DNA of 15,434 bases from Rhodobacteraceae bacterium UBA6141. GTDB lineage: Bacteria; Pseudomonadota; Alphaproteobacteria; Rhodobacterales; Rhodobacteraceae. Shown one piece after another: positions 1 through 7,003 of this stretch. The stretch's first letter is position 1; each line of letters opens with the position of its first letter. The DNA lies in assembly GCA_002423245.1 (NCBI GenBank), contig DIVD01000019.1, positions 1 through 15,434 on the forward strand, read 5' to 3'. Under the pieces are notes generated by a model. It searched no databases. It was not told where the DNA came from and saw only the letters and a list, made by a program, of their open reading frames with translations. A program made the translations under genes and the position numbers.

Positions 1-706
1 CGAGCCGCACCGACGCATAAAACTTGAGCGCGTTGCCACCGGTGGTGGTCTCGGGCGAACCAAACATGACGCCGATCTTCATGCGGATCTGGTTGATGAA
101 GATCACCATGCAGTTGCTGCGTCCGATGCTGGCGGTCAGCTTGCGCATCGCCTGGCTCATCAGCCGGGCCTGGCTGCCCATCTGCATGTCGCCCATGTCG
201 CCCTCAAGCTCGGCCTTCGGGGTCAGCGCCGCCACCGAGTCGACCACGACAAGGCTCACCGCGCCCGAGCGCACCAGCGTATCGACGATCTCCAGCGCCT
301 GCTCGCCGGTGTCGGGCTGCGAGATCAGCAGCTCGTCGAGGTTCACGCCCAGCTTCCTCGCATATTGCGGGTCGAGCGCGTGCTCGGCATCGACAAAGGC
401 GCAGACGCCGCCCTTCTTCTGCTCCTCGGCCACCACATGCAGCGTCAGCGTGGTCTTGCCCGAGCTTTCGGGGCCATAGATCTCGATGATCCGCCCCTTG
501 GGCAGGCCGCCGATGCCAAGCGCGATGTCGAGCCCGAGCGAGCCGGTGGAGGTCGACTCGATATCCATCACCGGGTTGTTGAGCCCCAGACGCATGATCG
601 AACCCTTGCCGAACTGTCGTTCGATCTGGGCCAGCGCACTGTCGAGCGCCTTTTGCTTGTCGGTGTTGCGCTTGTCGGTCATGTCGAAGAGGTTCGCCGC
701 TGCCAT
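1..706 (-). CDS. recA: Recombinase RecA (partial, 3' end outside window)
   Basis: RecA forms ATP-dependent filaments on single-stranded DNA, drives strand exchange and triggers LexA self-cleavage. The visible 235 codons start at an ATG (706-704) with the N-terminus MAAANLFDMTDKR. They contain the Walker A motif GPESSGKT at residues 78-85, the FVDAEHALDPQYA block, the Walker B region VVVDSVAALTPKAELEG, the QARLMSQAMRKLT stretch and the L2 loop region FGSPETTTGGNALKFYASVR, where the window ends. A full RecA has about 350 residues, so roughly the last third is missing. The purine-rich stretch AAGGAACGGGACC precedes the start and serves as ribosome binding site. The gene has its own promoter with a LexA box and a hairpin in the leader, described separately. 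Identity is certain from near-complete motif agreement. Confidence 0.98.
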   Translation of the reverse strand, partial: MAAANLFDMTDKRNTDKQKALDSALAQIERQFGKGSIMRLGLNNPVMDIESTSTGSLGLDIALGIGGLPKGRIIEIYGPESSGKTTLTLHVVAEEQKKGGVCAFVDAEHALDPQYARKLGVNLDELLISQPDTGEQALEIVDTLVRSGAVSLVVVDSVAALTPKAELEGDMGDMQMGSQARLMSQAMRKLTASIGRSNCMVIFINQIRMKIGVMFGSPETTTGGNALKFYASVRL

Positions 707-733
707 TGGTCCCGTTCCTTATTCCACACCCGG

Positions 734-757
734 CCCCGCGCGGCAATCGCGCAGGGG
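734..757 (-). promoter_or_regulatory. Stable hairpin in the recA leader
   Basis: The arms CCCC-GCGCG and CGCGC-A-GGGG pair with a five-base loop and one bulged base, giving a nine-pair GC-only stem. It lies between the predicted recA transcription start (near 780) and the ribosome binding site, so it would fold in the 5' untranslated RNA. No U-run follows, which argues against an intrinsic terminator. A role in RNA stability or translation is inference only. Confidence 0.4.
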
Positions 758-786
758 CTCCGCTTCCGTTCCGCGCTGTTCTGCAG

Positions 787-815
787 TTTATGGGATCAAA
801 ACAGGAACATTTCAA
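787..815 (-). promoter_or_regulatory. recA promoter
   Basis: On the minus strand TTGAAA (815-810, five of six bases of the -35 consensus) is followed by a 17-base spacer and CATAAA (792-787, four of six for the -10). Transcription would begin near 780, leaving a leader of about 75 bases before the recA ATG. The LexA box lies inside the spacer, the classic place for repression. Spacing and match are good for a sigma-70-type promoter in a GC-rich background. Confidence 0.6.
794..808 (-). promoter_or_regulatory. LexA (SOS) box of recA, one mismatch
   Basis: The minus strand reads GTTC-CTGTTTT-GATC. The alphaproteobacterial LexA site is GTTC-N7-GTTC, so seven of the eight conserved bases agree and the spacing is exact. 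It falls between the -35 and -10 elements of recA, where bound LexA would block RNA polymerase. Confidence 0.65.
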
Positions 816-849
816 TCCAGTTCTTCACAAATCCGACTTTTTCCAGTCG

Positions 850-871
850 GGGTTAACGGGGCAGGGTTAAC
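850..871. repeat. Tandem GTTAACCC direct repeat, operator-like
   Basis: Two copies of GTTAACCC (minus strand) start 14 bases apart, at 871 and 857, in imperfect 14-base units. They lie about 35 bases upstream of the recA -35 element. They resemble TTAACC half-sites of CtrA, but the spacing between the TTAA cores is ten bases rather than the seven usual for CtrA. The binding factor, if any, is unknown. Confidence 0.3.
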
Positions 872-1071
872 AAGTGGTTTACGCGCGGACGGCAAGACGC
901 CGCCGAGGGGGCGGAGGCGCGGAAAACTCCGCGGGACGGCCCGAACCGGCCCTGTCGCGGCAAGCGGCAGGACCATCCGCGCGCGACCGCCGGTGTTTCC
1001 TGCCGAGGGCAAGGCCGGTCCGACGGCGCCAACACCGCAAGCGAATCGCCTGTGGCCACCGGTCTGCCCGT
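872..1071. other. Intergenic stretch between hydratase stop and recA control region
   Basis: No credible gene is seen here. The short open frames on both strands lack ribosome binding sites and recognisable protein features. The only structure I note is a perfect six-base inverted repeat with a four-base loop, CGCGGA-AAAC-TCCGCG at 918-933. It could help end transcription of the carboxylase operon, but it lacks a U-tract and lies about 140 bases past the stop codon. Confidence 0.4.
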
Positions 1072-1857
1072 CTACCTGCCCGTCCATTTCGGCTCGCGCT
1101 TCTCGACAAAGGCCGAAAACCCCTCGCGCGCGTCCTCGGTGCTGGCGATGCGCGGCAGCATCGTCTCGGCGAAGCGGAACTGCTGTTCGATCGTCATGTC
1201 CTGCATCGCGTGGTAGGAATACTTGCCCAGCCGGACCGCCGTGGGGGACCGCGCGGTGATCAGGCCGGTCAGATCCGCCACCTTGGCGTCAAGCGCCTCC
1301 GGTTCGGTCACATAGTTGACGATGCCGTATTCCAGCGCCTGCGCCGCGCTCCAGGGCTCGCCGGTGATGTACATTTCCAGCAGGCGGCGACGCGGGATCA
1401 CCCGCATCATCTGCGGGATGATCATCATCGGGAACAGCCCGATCTTGACCTCGGGGGTTGCGATCCTCGCGGTGCTGGACATGACGGCAATGTCGCAGGC
1501 ACAGACGAGCCCGGCCCCGCCGCCCATGGCATGGCCGTTGATCCGGCCGATGATCGGCTTGGTGCAGGTCTCCATCAGCGAGAACAGGCTCACGACGGAA
1601 TGCCCCGGCTGCGAGATGTCGCCGGTGAACGGCCCGCCATCCTTGCCGGCCTTGAGGTCTCCGCCCGCGCAGAAGGCGCGGTCCCCCGCTCCGGTCAGCA
1701 CGATGACGAGAACGCCGTCATCGGCCTGAGCCGCCTCGAAGGCCGCGATCAGCTCCTTCACCGTCGGCACGTTCAGCGGATTGCGCTGTTCCGCGTTGTC
1801 GATGGTTATTCTCGCGATCCCGTCGCCGATTTCCAGCACGACATTCCTGTCAGACAT
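1072..1857 (-). CDS. Enoyl-CoA hydratase/isomerase family protein
   Basis: This is a crotonase-fold protein of 261 residues, the usual family length, that hydrates or isomerises an acyl-CoA. Visible family blocks are DGIARITIDNAEQRNPLN near the N-terminus, the oxyanion segment FCAGGDL, INGHAMGGGAGLVCACDIAV, and ATPEVKIGLFP. The glutamate of TPEVKIG corresponds to the second catalytic glutamate of crotonase, while the first (in GGGxEL) is replaced by glycine. My recollection is that some LiuC-type methylglutaconyl-CoA hydratases also have glycine there. An ATG at 1875 is possible, but the inner ATG at 1857 sits four to five bases after a strong GGAGGA and is preferred. It is the last gene of the carboxylase operon, so its likely substrate is the carboxylase product, a 3-methylglutaconyl-CoA-like enoyl-CoA. 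That is inference. Confidence 0.9.
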   Translation of the reverse strand: MSDRNVVLEIGDGIARITIDNAEQRNPLNVPTVKELIAAFEAAQADDGVLVIVLTGAGDRAFCAGGDLKAGKDGGPFTGDISQPGHSVVSLFSLMETCTKPIIGRINGHAMGGGAGLVCACDIAVMSSTARIATPEVKIGLFPMMIIPQMMRVIPRRRLLEMYITGEPWSAAQALEYGIVNYVTEPEALDAKVADLTGLITARSPTAVRLGKYSYHAMQDMTIEQQFRFAETMLPRIASTEDAREGFSAFVEKREPKWTGR

Positions 1858-1880
1858 CCGTTCCTCCACTGTCATCGCCC

Positions 1881-3476
1881 CTACATCCTGAAGACGCCAT
1901 AGTGCGGCGCGCCGGGCGCCACGCCGGCCGCGCAGGACAACGCGATCCCGAGCATGTTGCGCGTATCCAGCGGGTCGATCATGCCATCGTCATGAAGCCG
2001 CGAGGTGAACCAGTAGGCCGAGGTCTCGCTTTCCGCCTTGGCGCGCACCCGGTCGCGCAGTTCCTGCACCGAGTCCTCGCTCAGATGGGGGTCGGCACGG
2101 CGCATCTGCGCCAGCTTGACGTCGCCCAGCGTGCGCGCGGCCTGCTCGGGCCCCATCACCCCCATCTGCGCATTGGGCCATGACATGATGAGCCGCGGAT
2201 CCCATGCCCGCCCGCACATGCCGTAATACCCGGCCCCGAAGGCGCCCGATGTCAGCACCGTCAGCTTGGGCACCTCGGAGCCGGCCTGCGCCATCAGCAT
2301 CTTGGCGCCGTCCTTGGTGATGCCGCGTTCCTCGTATTCGCGGCCGATCATGTAGCCGGTGGTGTTCTGCAGAAAGATCAGCGGCGTGCCGGTCTGGTTG
2401 CACAGCTGGATGAAATGCGCCGCCTTCAGCGAACTGTCGTTGAACAGCACGCCGTTATTGCCCAGAATCCCGACCTTGCAGCCCCAGATGCGCGCATAGC
2501 CGGTCACCAGGGTGGTGCCGTAGTTCGGCTGGTATTCGTGAAAGCGCGAGCCATCGACGATGCGGGCAATGACCTCGCGCATCTCGAAACGGATCCGGTA
2601 ATCCGTCGGAACGATCCCGTAGATCTCCCCCGGGTCATAATAGGGCTCTTCCGGGGCTGCCCAGTCGAAGGCGCGGGGCCGGCGCGGGAAGGTGCCGACG
2701 ATCTCGCGCGCGAGGGCGATGCCGGCCTCTTCGGAATCGACCGGATAGTCGCCGGTGCCCGAGACCGAGGTGTGCATGTCGGCGCCGCCGAGGTCGTTGA
2801 CCGAGACCTCCTCGCCGGTGGCCGCCTTCACCAGCGGCGGCCCGCCAAGGAAGATCGCGCCGGTATCGCGCACGATGATGGTATGCTCGCACAGCGCCGG
2901 CACATAGGCCCCGCCCGCCGTGCAATGGCCACAGACGATGGCAACCTGCGGGATGCCCCTTTTCGACAGGATGCACTGATTGCGGAACACCCGCCCGCCC
3001 GGAGTGAAGACGCCCGACATCTCTTCGAGATAGCCGCCCGCGCTGTCGCAGACATGCACGACCGGCAGTTCGTTCTCCAGGGCGAATTCCAGCGCGCGCA
3101 CGATCTTGGGCACCGACATCGGATACCAGGCGCCGCCCTTGTTGGTGCTGTCGTCGGCGTGGATGACCACCTCGCGCCCGGCAATCACGCCCACCCCGGT
3201 GATGATGTTGGCGCCCGGCGCCTGTCCGTCATAAAGATCGTGCGCGGCGAGGCTGGAAAATTCCAGGAACGGCGTGCCGGGGTCCAGCAGCAGGTCCAGC
3301 CGCTGGCGCGCCAGCAGCTTGTTCTGCCGCCTCAGCCGGTCGAGATCGCGCTGCGGGCGGTCGTGGCGCGCCTTGTGCTGCATCTCGCGAAAGCGGTTCA
3401 CGACCTCCTGCATCCGCGCCGAGGCCGCCTTGAACTCCGCCGAGTCCGGGCGGACATGACTTTCCATCCGTCTCAT
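1881..3476 (-). CDS. Acyl-CoA carboxylase, carboxyltransferase (beta) subunit
   Basis: The protein has 531 residues, the standard length for beta subunits of methylcrotonyl-, geranyl- and propionyl-type carboxylases. It moves the carboxyl group from carboxybiotin to an acyl-CoA. Visible features are the N-terminal ARHDRPQRDLDRLRRQNKLLARQRLDLLLD-type region, the first oxyanion segment CTAGGAYVPAL (residues 185-195) and the C-terminal GAFGAGYYGMCGRA (411-424) followed by WPNAQMGVMGPEQAA. The NTTGYM motif near residue 371 resembles my recollection of geranyl-CoA carboxylase more than the NITGFM of methylcrotonyl-CoA carboxylase, but this is weak evidence. The start overlaps the carrier-protein stop as TGATG and has GGAGGAG eight bases upstream, so translation is probably coupled. 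The true acyl substrate cannot be settled by eye. Confidence 0.93.
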   Translation of the reverse strand: MRRMESHVRPDSAEFKAASARMQEVVNRFREMQHKARHDRPQRDLDRLRRQNKLLARQRLDLLLDPGTPFLEFSSLAAHDLYDGQAPGANIITGVGVIAGREVVIHADDSTNKGGAWYPMSVPKIVRALEFALENELPVVHVCDSAGGYLEEMSGVFTPGGRVFRNQCILSKRGIPQVAIVCGHCTAGGAYVPALCEHTIIVRDTGAIFLGGPPLVKAATGEEVSVNDLGGADMHTSVSGTGDYPVDSEEAGIALAREIVGTFPRRPRAFDWAAPEEPYYDPGEIYGIVPTDYRIRFEMREVIARIVDGSRFHEYQPNYGTTLVTGYARIWGCKVGILGNNGVLFNDSSLKAAHFIQLCNQTGTPLIFLQNTTGYMIGREYEERGITKDGAKMLMAQAGSEVPKLTVLTSGAFGAGYYGMCGRAWDPRLIMSWPNAQMGVMGPEQAARTLGDVKLAQMRRADPHLSEDSVQELRDRVRAKAESETSAYWFTSRLHDDGMIDPLDTRNMLGIALSCAAGVAPGAPHYGVFRM

Positions 3477-3982
3477 CAGACCGTCTCCTCCTGCGGTTCC
3501 AGACGCAGCAGGACCTCCTTGCCGCCGAAACTCGCGCCCGTCGCGAACGGCACCTCGGCAACGATGCCATCGCGCGGGGCGGTGATCGTGGTTTCCAGCT
3601 TCATGCTTTCGATCACCAGCAGCGCCTGACCTTCCGTCACCGCGTCGCCGGCGGCCGCCAGGACCGACACCACCACACCGGGCATCGGCGCGATCATCCG
3701 GTCCTGCGAGGCGCCCGCGGTGTTGCCCAGCCTCTCCGCCGGGTCGGTCCGCCCGATCGCATGGGCACGGCCATTGACATGGATGAAGGTCGCGCCCTCG
3801 CCCACGGCGATGCGCATCGGGATGCGCGCGCCGTCCAGCAGCAGCGTCCAGGCGCCCTTGCCCGCGGCGGCCTCGAGGGCGCAGGGAATTTCGCGCCCCT
3901 TCATGTGCAGGACATGGCCCCGGCCCGTCGCGGCCAGCCAGACCGGGATCTCCTCCCCGTCGATTTCCAGAATGCGGCGCAT
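3476..3982 (-). CDS. Biotin carboxyl carrier protein subunit of acyl-CoA carboxylase
   Basis: This 168-residue protein carries the biotin that shuttles between the carboxylase and transferase subunits. The C-terminal half (about residues 96-162) is a biotinyl domain beginning APMPGVVVSV, with the biotinylation motif ESMKLE. Lys128 is the expected biotin site. The first 90 residues are rich in short beta-type segments (for example HVLHMKGREIPCALE) and look like the beta-barrel part of the BT domain that joins carboxylase and carrier domains in fused alpha subunits. The gene starts inside the preceding stop (TGATG) with GGAG six bases upstream, and ends inside the next start the same way. It corresponds to the C-terminal part of a normally fused alpha subunit. 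Confidence 0.93.
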   Translation of the reverse strand: MRRILEIDGEEIPVWLAATGRGHVLHMKGREIPCALEAAAGKGAWTLLLDGARIPMRIAVGEGATFIHVNGRAHAIGRTDPAERLGNTAGASQDRMIAPMPGVVVSVLAAAGDAVTEGQALLVIESMKLETTITAPRDGIVAEVPFATGASFGGKEVLLRLEPQEETV

Positions 3983-5454
3983 CAGTTTCTCCAGCTCCCC
4001 ATCATCCGGTAGATCTCGGGCACGCTGTCCACCGCCTTCACCAGGCGCGCATCCGAAAGCACGGTGGCGGCCGCCAGAATGTCGGTGATCGCGGGGTCGC
4101 GCCCTTGCTGCAATGCCTCCGCCTCCTCGGCGAGAAAGCCCGTCGACACGTCGCCGGAGCGGAACCGCGGATGCGCGAGGATCGCGTCGAGGTAGGCCAG
4201 ATTGGTGGTGACGCCCAGAATCACACAGTCCTGCGCGGCGCGGCGCGCGCGCGCGATCGCCTCGTCGCGGTCGCGGCCATGCACGATCAGCTTTGCCAGC
4301 AGCGGGTCGAAATCGGTCGTCACCCTGCCGCCGTCCAGAATGCCGCTGTCCACCCGCACGCCGGGGCCGGCCGGTTCGTCCAGCAACAGGATATCGCCGA
4401 TCGCGGGGCGGAAATCGGCATCGGCATCCTCGGCGCAGACACGCAGCTCGATCGAATGGCCGGTCTGGGCGATATCCTCCTGCCGCAGCCCCAGCGGCTG
4501 ACCGGCGGCGATGCGCAACTGTTCACCGACCAGATCGAAGCCCGTCACCATTTCGGTCACCGGATGCTCGACCTGAAGCCGGGTGTTCATTTCGAGGAAA
4601 TGGAAGGCCCCGTCGGGCGCACGGATGAACTCGACCGTTCCGGCGCCGCGATAGTTCACCGCCCGGGCGATCCCGGCGGCGGCGTCGCAGATCTCGCGCC
4701 GCTGTCCGGGGGTCAGGGCCGGCGACGGCGTTTCCTCGATGATCTTCTGGAACCGGCGCTGGATCGAGCATTCGCGCTCCCAGAAATGCACCACATTGCC
4801 CCGGCCGTCGCCCAGAACCTGAACCTCGACATGGCGCGGGTTCTCGATATAGCGTTCGACGAAAAGCCGCCCGTCGCCAAAGTAGCGCTCGCCCTCGCGG
4901 CGTGCGGTCTCGATCTCGGCCTCGAGGCGCGCCGCGTCGCGCACGATGCGCATTCCCTTGCCGCCGCCCCCCGCCGAGGGCTTGATCAGCAAGGGATACC
5001 CCACGGCGCGGGCGCGCTGCACGAAGTCCTCGGGATTGTCATCCTCGATCGCCGAGGGGGCCACGGAAAAGCCGCGCTCTTCCACGAAGCGGCGCGCGCG
5101 CACCTTGTCGCCCATCAGGTCGATCACATCCCCGGTGGGGCCGACAAACACGATCCCGGCCGCGTCCAGCGCCCTGACGAAACCGGCGTTCTCGGCCAGA
5201 AAGCCATAGCCGGGATGCACCGCATCCGCGCCGATCCGCCCGGCCAGCGCGGTGATCTGCGCGATGTCCAGATAGGCGGCAACCGGGGTCGCCCCCTCGA
5301 TCGTCACCACCTCGTCGGCGATCCGGTGGGCAGGCGCATCGACCTCTGCCGGATGGCGCAGCACGGCGGTCCTGATACCGATGGCCCGCGCGGTGCGCAC
5401 CACGCGCGCGGCGATCTCGCCCCGGTTCGCCACAAGAAGTTTCCTGATGCTCAT
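3982..5454 (-). CDS. Biotin carboxylase subunit of acyl-CoA carboxylase
   Basis: The protein uses ATP and bicarbonate to carboxylate biotin on the carrier subunit. It has about 490 residues from the ATG at 5454. In order it shows LLVANRGEIAARVVR (residues 6-20), HPGYGFLAENA (80-90), the ATP-grasp glycine loop KPSAGGGGKGMR (158-169), RHVEVQVLGD (207-216), ECSIQRRFQKIIEE (228-241) and EMNTRLQVEH (288-297) with its catalytic and metal-binding residues. The residues after about 445, ending SWRN, look like the beginning of a BT linker domain and have no partner half in this gene. A TTG at 5535 and ATGs at 5517 and 5466 are also in frame. I prefer 5454 (MSIRKLL) because relatives begin just before LLVANRGE and a purine-rich AGAGGA lies 11 bases upstream; 5466 is possible. 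It is the first gene of a four-gene operon. Confidence 0.93.
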   Translation of the reverse strand: MSIRKLLVANRGEIAARVVRTARAIGIRTAVLRHPAEVDAPAHRIADEVVTIEGATPVAAYLDIAQITALAGRIGADAVHPGYGFLAENAGFVRALDAAGIVFVGPTGDVIDLMGDKVRARRFVEERGFSVAPSAIEDDNPEDFVQRARAVGYPLLIKPSAGGGGKGMRIVRDAARLEAEIETARREGERYFGDGRLFVERYIENPRHVEVQVLGDGRGNVVHFWERECSIQRRFQKIIEETPSPALTPGQRREICDAAAGIARAVNYRGAGTVEFIRAPDGAFHFLEMNTRLQVEHPVTEMVTGFDLVGEQLRIAAGQPLGLRQEDIAQTGHSIELRVCAEDADADFRPAIGDILLLDEPAGPGVRVDSGILDGGRVTTDFDPLLAKLIVHGRDRDEAIARARRAAQDCVILGVTTNLAYLDAILAHPRFRSGDVSTGFLAEEAEALQQGRDPAITDILAAATVLSDARLVKAVDSVPEIYRMMGSWRN

Positions 5455-5507
5455 TCGGGCGGTCATCCTCTTTTCCGGGCTCTGCGCGGCAGTTTCGGCC
5501 TGAAATT

Positions 5508-5535
5508 TTTCTAACATATGTTTGATTCTGGTCAA
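5508..5535 (-). promoter_or_regulatory. Putative promoter with palindromic operator for the carboxylase operon
   Basis: On the minus strand TTGACC (5535-5530, five of six) is followed after 16 bases by TAGAAA (5513-5508, four of six). The spacer contains the perfect ten-base palindrome AACATATGTT. Transcription would start near 5500, which supports the translation starts at 5466 or 5454 over the upstream ones. A palindrome between -35 and -10 is where a repressor such as a TetR- or GntR-type acyl-CoA regulator could bind, but no regulator gene is in the window. Confidence 0.4.
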
Positions 5536-5662
5536 CGGTGCAAAACGGCCTGCCCTGCGGGGCGCCGCCGCCGCGACTTCGCTCCGCCGGCATCCGCGGC
5601 ACGACGCGGCGCGCCGAACCGGCAGACTTTCCTTTGCCAGCCGTCGCCGCTATTCGTGCCCC

Positions 5663-7003
5663 ATGACACAAGAGCTTCACATCGTCGGCGGCGGCATGGC
5701 CGGGTCCGAGGCTGCCTGGCAGGCGGCCGAGCAGGGCGTGCCCGTGGTCATCCACGAGATGCGCCCGGGCGTTGGAACCTTCGCGCACCGGACCGGCGAT
5801 CTGGCCGAGATGGTCTGTTCCAACTCCTTCCGCTCGGACGACCATGAGCGCAATGCCGTGGGCCTGTTGCACTGGGAGATGCGGGCGGCGAACGGCCTCG
5901 TCATGGCGATGGCCGAGGCGCACCGCCTGCCCGCGGGCGGCGCGCTGGCCGTGGACCGCGATGCCTTCTCCGCCGCCGTCACCGCGCGCCTTGCCGCGCA
6001 TCCGCTGGTGCGGGTGGAGCCGGGCGAGATCACCGCGCTGCCCGAGGACGGCCACTGGATCATCGCCACCGGGCCGCTGACCTCGGGCGCGCTGGCCGGG
6101 GCGATCCGGGCCGAGACCGGGGCCGAGAGCCTTGCCTTCTTCGACGCCATCGCCCCGATCGTCTATGCCGAAAGCGTGGACATGTCCGTCGCCTGGATGC
6201 AGTCGCGCTATGACAAGGGCGAGACGGTCGAGGAGCAGACCGCCTACATGAACTGCCCGATGACGAAGGACGAATACGAGGCCTTCATCGACGCGCTGCT
6301 GGCCGCCGAGAAGACCGAATTCCACGAGGGCGAGACCGCGGGCTATTTCGACGGCTGCCTGCCGATCGAGGTGATGGCCGAACGCGGGCGCGAGACGCTG
6401 CGTTTCGGCCCGATGAAGCCGGTGGGCCTGACCAACGCCCACACCCCGCAGGTCAAGCCCTATGCGGTGGTGCAGTTGCGACGCGACAACAGGCTGGGCA
6501 CGCTCTACAACATCGTCGGCTTCCAGACCAAGATGAAGTACGGTGCGCAAGCCGCTGTTCTGCGAATGATTCCCGGGCTCCGGAACGCCCGCTTCGCGCG
6601 GCTCGGCGGCATCCACCGCAACACCTTTCTGAACTCGCCGACGCTGCTCGACGACCGGATGCGCCTGCGCTCGCGCCCGCATATCCGCTTCGCCGGGCAG
6701 GTGACGGGGGTGGAGGGCTATGTGGAATCGGCCGCGATGGGCCTGCTGGCGGGCCGGATGGCCGCCGCGGACATGCTGGGCCGCGACCTGCCGCCGCCGC
6801 CCGCCGAAACCGCGATGGGCGCGCTGATCACCCATATCACCGGCGGGGCGGAGGCAAGGACCTTCCAGCCAATGAACGTGAATTTCGGGCTGTTCCCGCC
6901 GATTGACGCGAAGGCCGGACGACGCGGTCGCAAGGACCGCTACAAGGCCTATACCGACAGGGCGAAAGAGGCCTTTTCCCAATGGCTTGCGAACCAAAGC
7001 TGA
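5663..7003 (+). CDS. trmFO: Methylenetetrahydrofolate-tRNA (uracil-5-)-methyltransferase TrmFO
   Basis: TrmFO makes 5-methyluridine at position 54 of the tRNA T-loop using methylenetetrahydrofolate and FAD. The 446-residue product has the family length. It begins MTQELHIVGGGMAGSEAAWQ, with the FAD-binding GGGMAGSEAA at residues 9-18. Further family blocks are EMVCSNSFRSDDHERNAVGLLHWEM, AYMNCPMTKDEYEAF (the conserved cysteine next to proline), RFGPMKPVGLTNAHT, YNIVGFQTKMKYGAQ and GGIHRNTFLNSP. An upstream in-frame extension to 5522 has no family similarity and is rejected. No Shine-Dalgarno sequence precedes the ATG. Its end overlaps gluQ by 22 bases, suggesting one transcript for two tRNA-modifying enzymes. 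It diverges from the carboxylase operon. Confidence 0.97.
   Translation: MTQELHIVGGGMAGSEAAWQAAEQGVPVVIHEMRPGVGTFAHRTGDLAEMVCSNSFRSDDHERNAVGLLHWEMRAANGLVMAMAEAHRLPAGGALAVDRDAFSAAVTARLAAHPLVRVEPGEITALPEDGHWIIATGPLTSGALAGAIRAETGAESLAFFDAIAPIVYAESVDMSVAWMQSRYDKGETVEEQTAYMNCPMTKDEYEAFIDALLAAEKTEFHEGETAGYFDGCLPIEVMAERGRETLRFGPMKPVGLTNAHTPQVKPYAVVQLRRDNRLGTLYNIVGFQTKMKYGAQAAVLRMIPGLRNARFARLGGIHRNTFLNSPTLLDDRMRLRSRPHIRFAGQVTGVEGYVESAAMGLLAGRMAAADMLGRDLPPPPAETAMGALITHITGGAEARTFQPMNVNFGLFPPIDAKAGRRGRKDRYKAYTDRAKEAFSQWLANQS

Noticed and set aside
768..781. GTTC-N6-GTTC pair in the recA leader
   Set aside because: The spacing is six, not the seven needed for a LexA box, and the better box at 794-808 lies in the promoter.
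850..871. Pair of TTAA cores as a full CtrA site
   Set aside because: The spacer is ten bases instead of seven, so it is listed only as an unassigned repeat.
853..1259. Short open frames in the gap between recA and the hydratase
   Set aside because: They lack ribosome sites, have shadow-type composition and overlap the control region or the hydratase gene.
3978..3990. Frameshift or programmed slippage joining biotin carboxylase and carrier protein
   Set aside because: There is no slippery heptamer, the carrier start has its own GGAG site, and the same TGATG arrangement occurs at the next junction.
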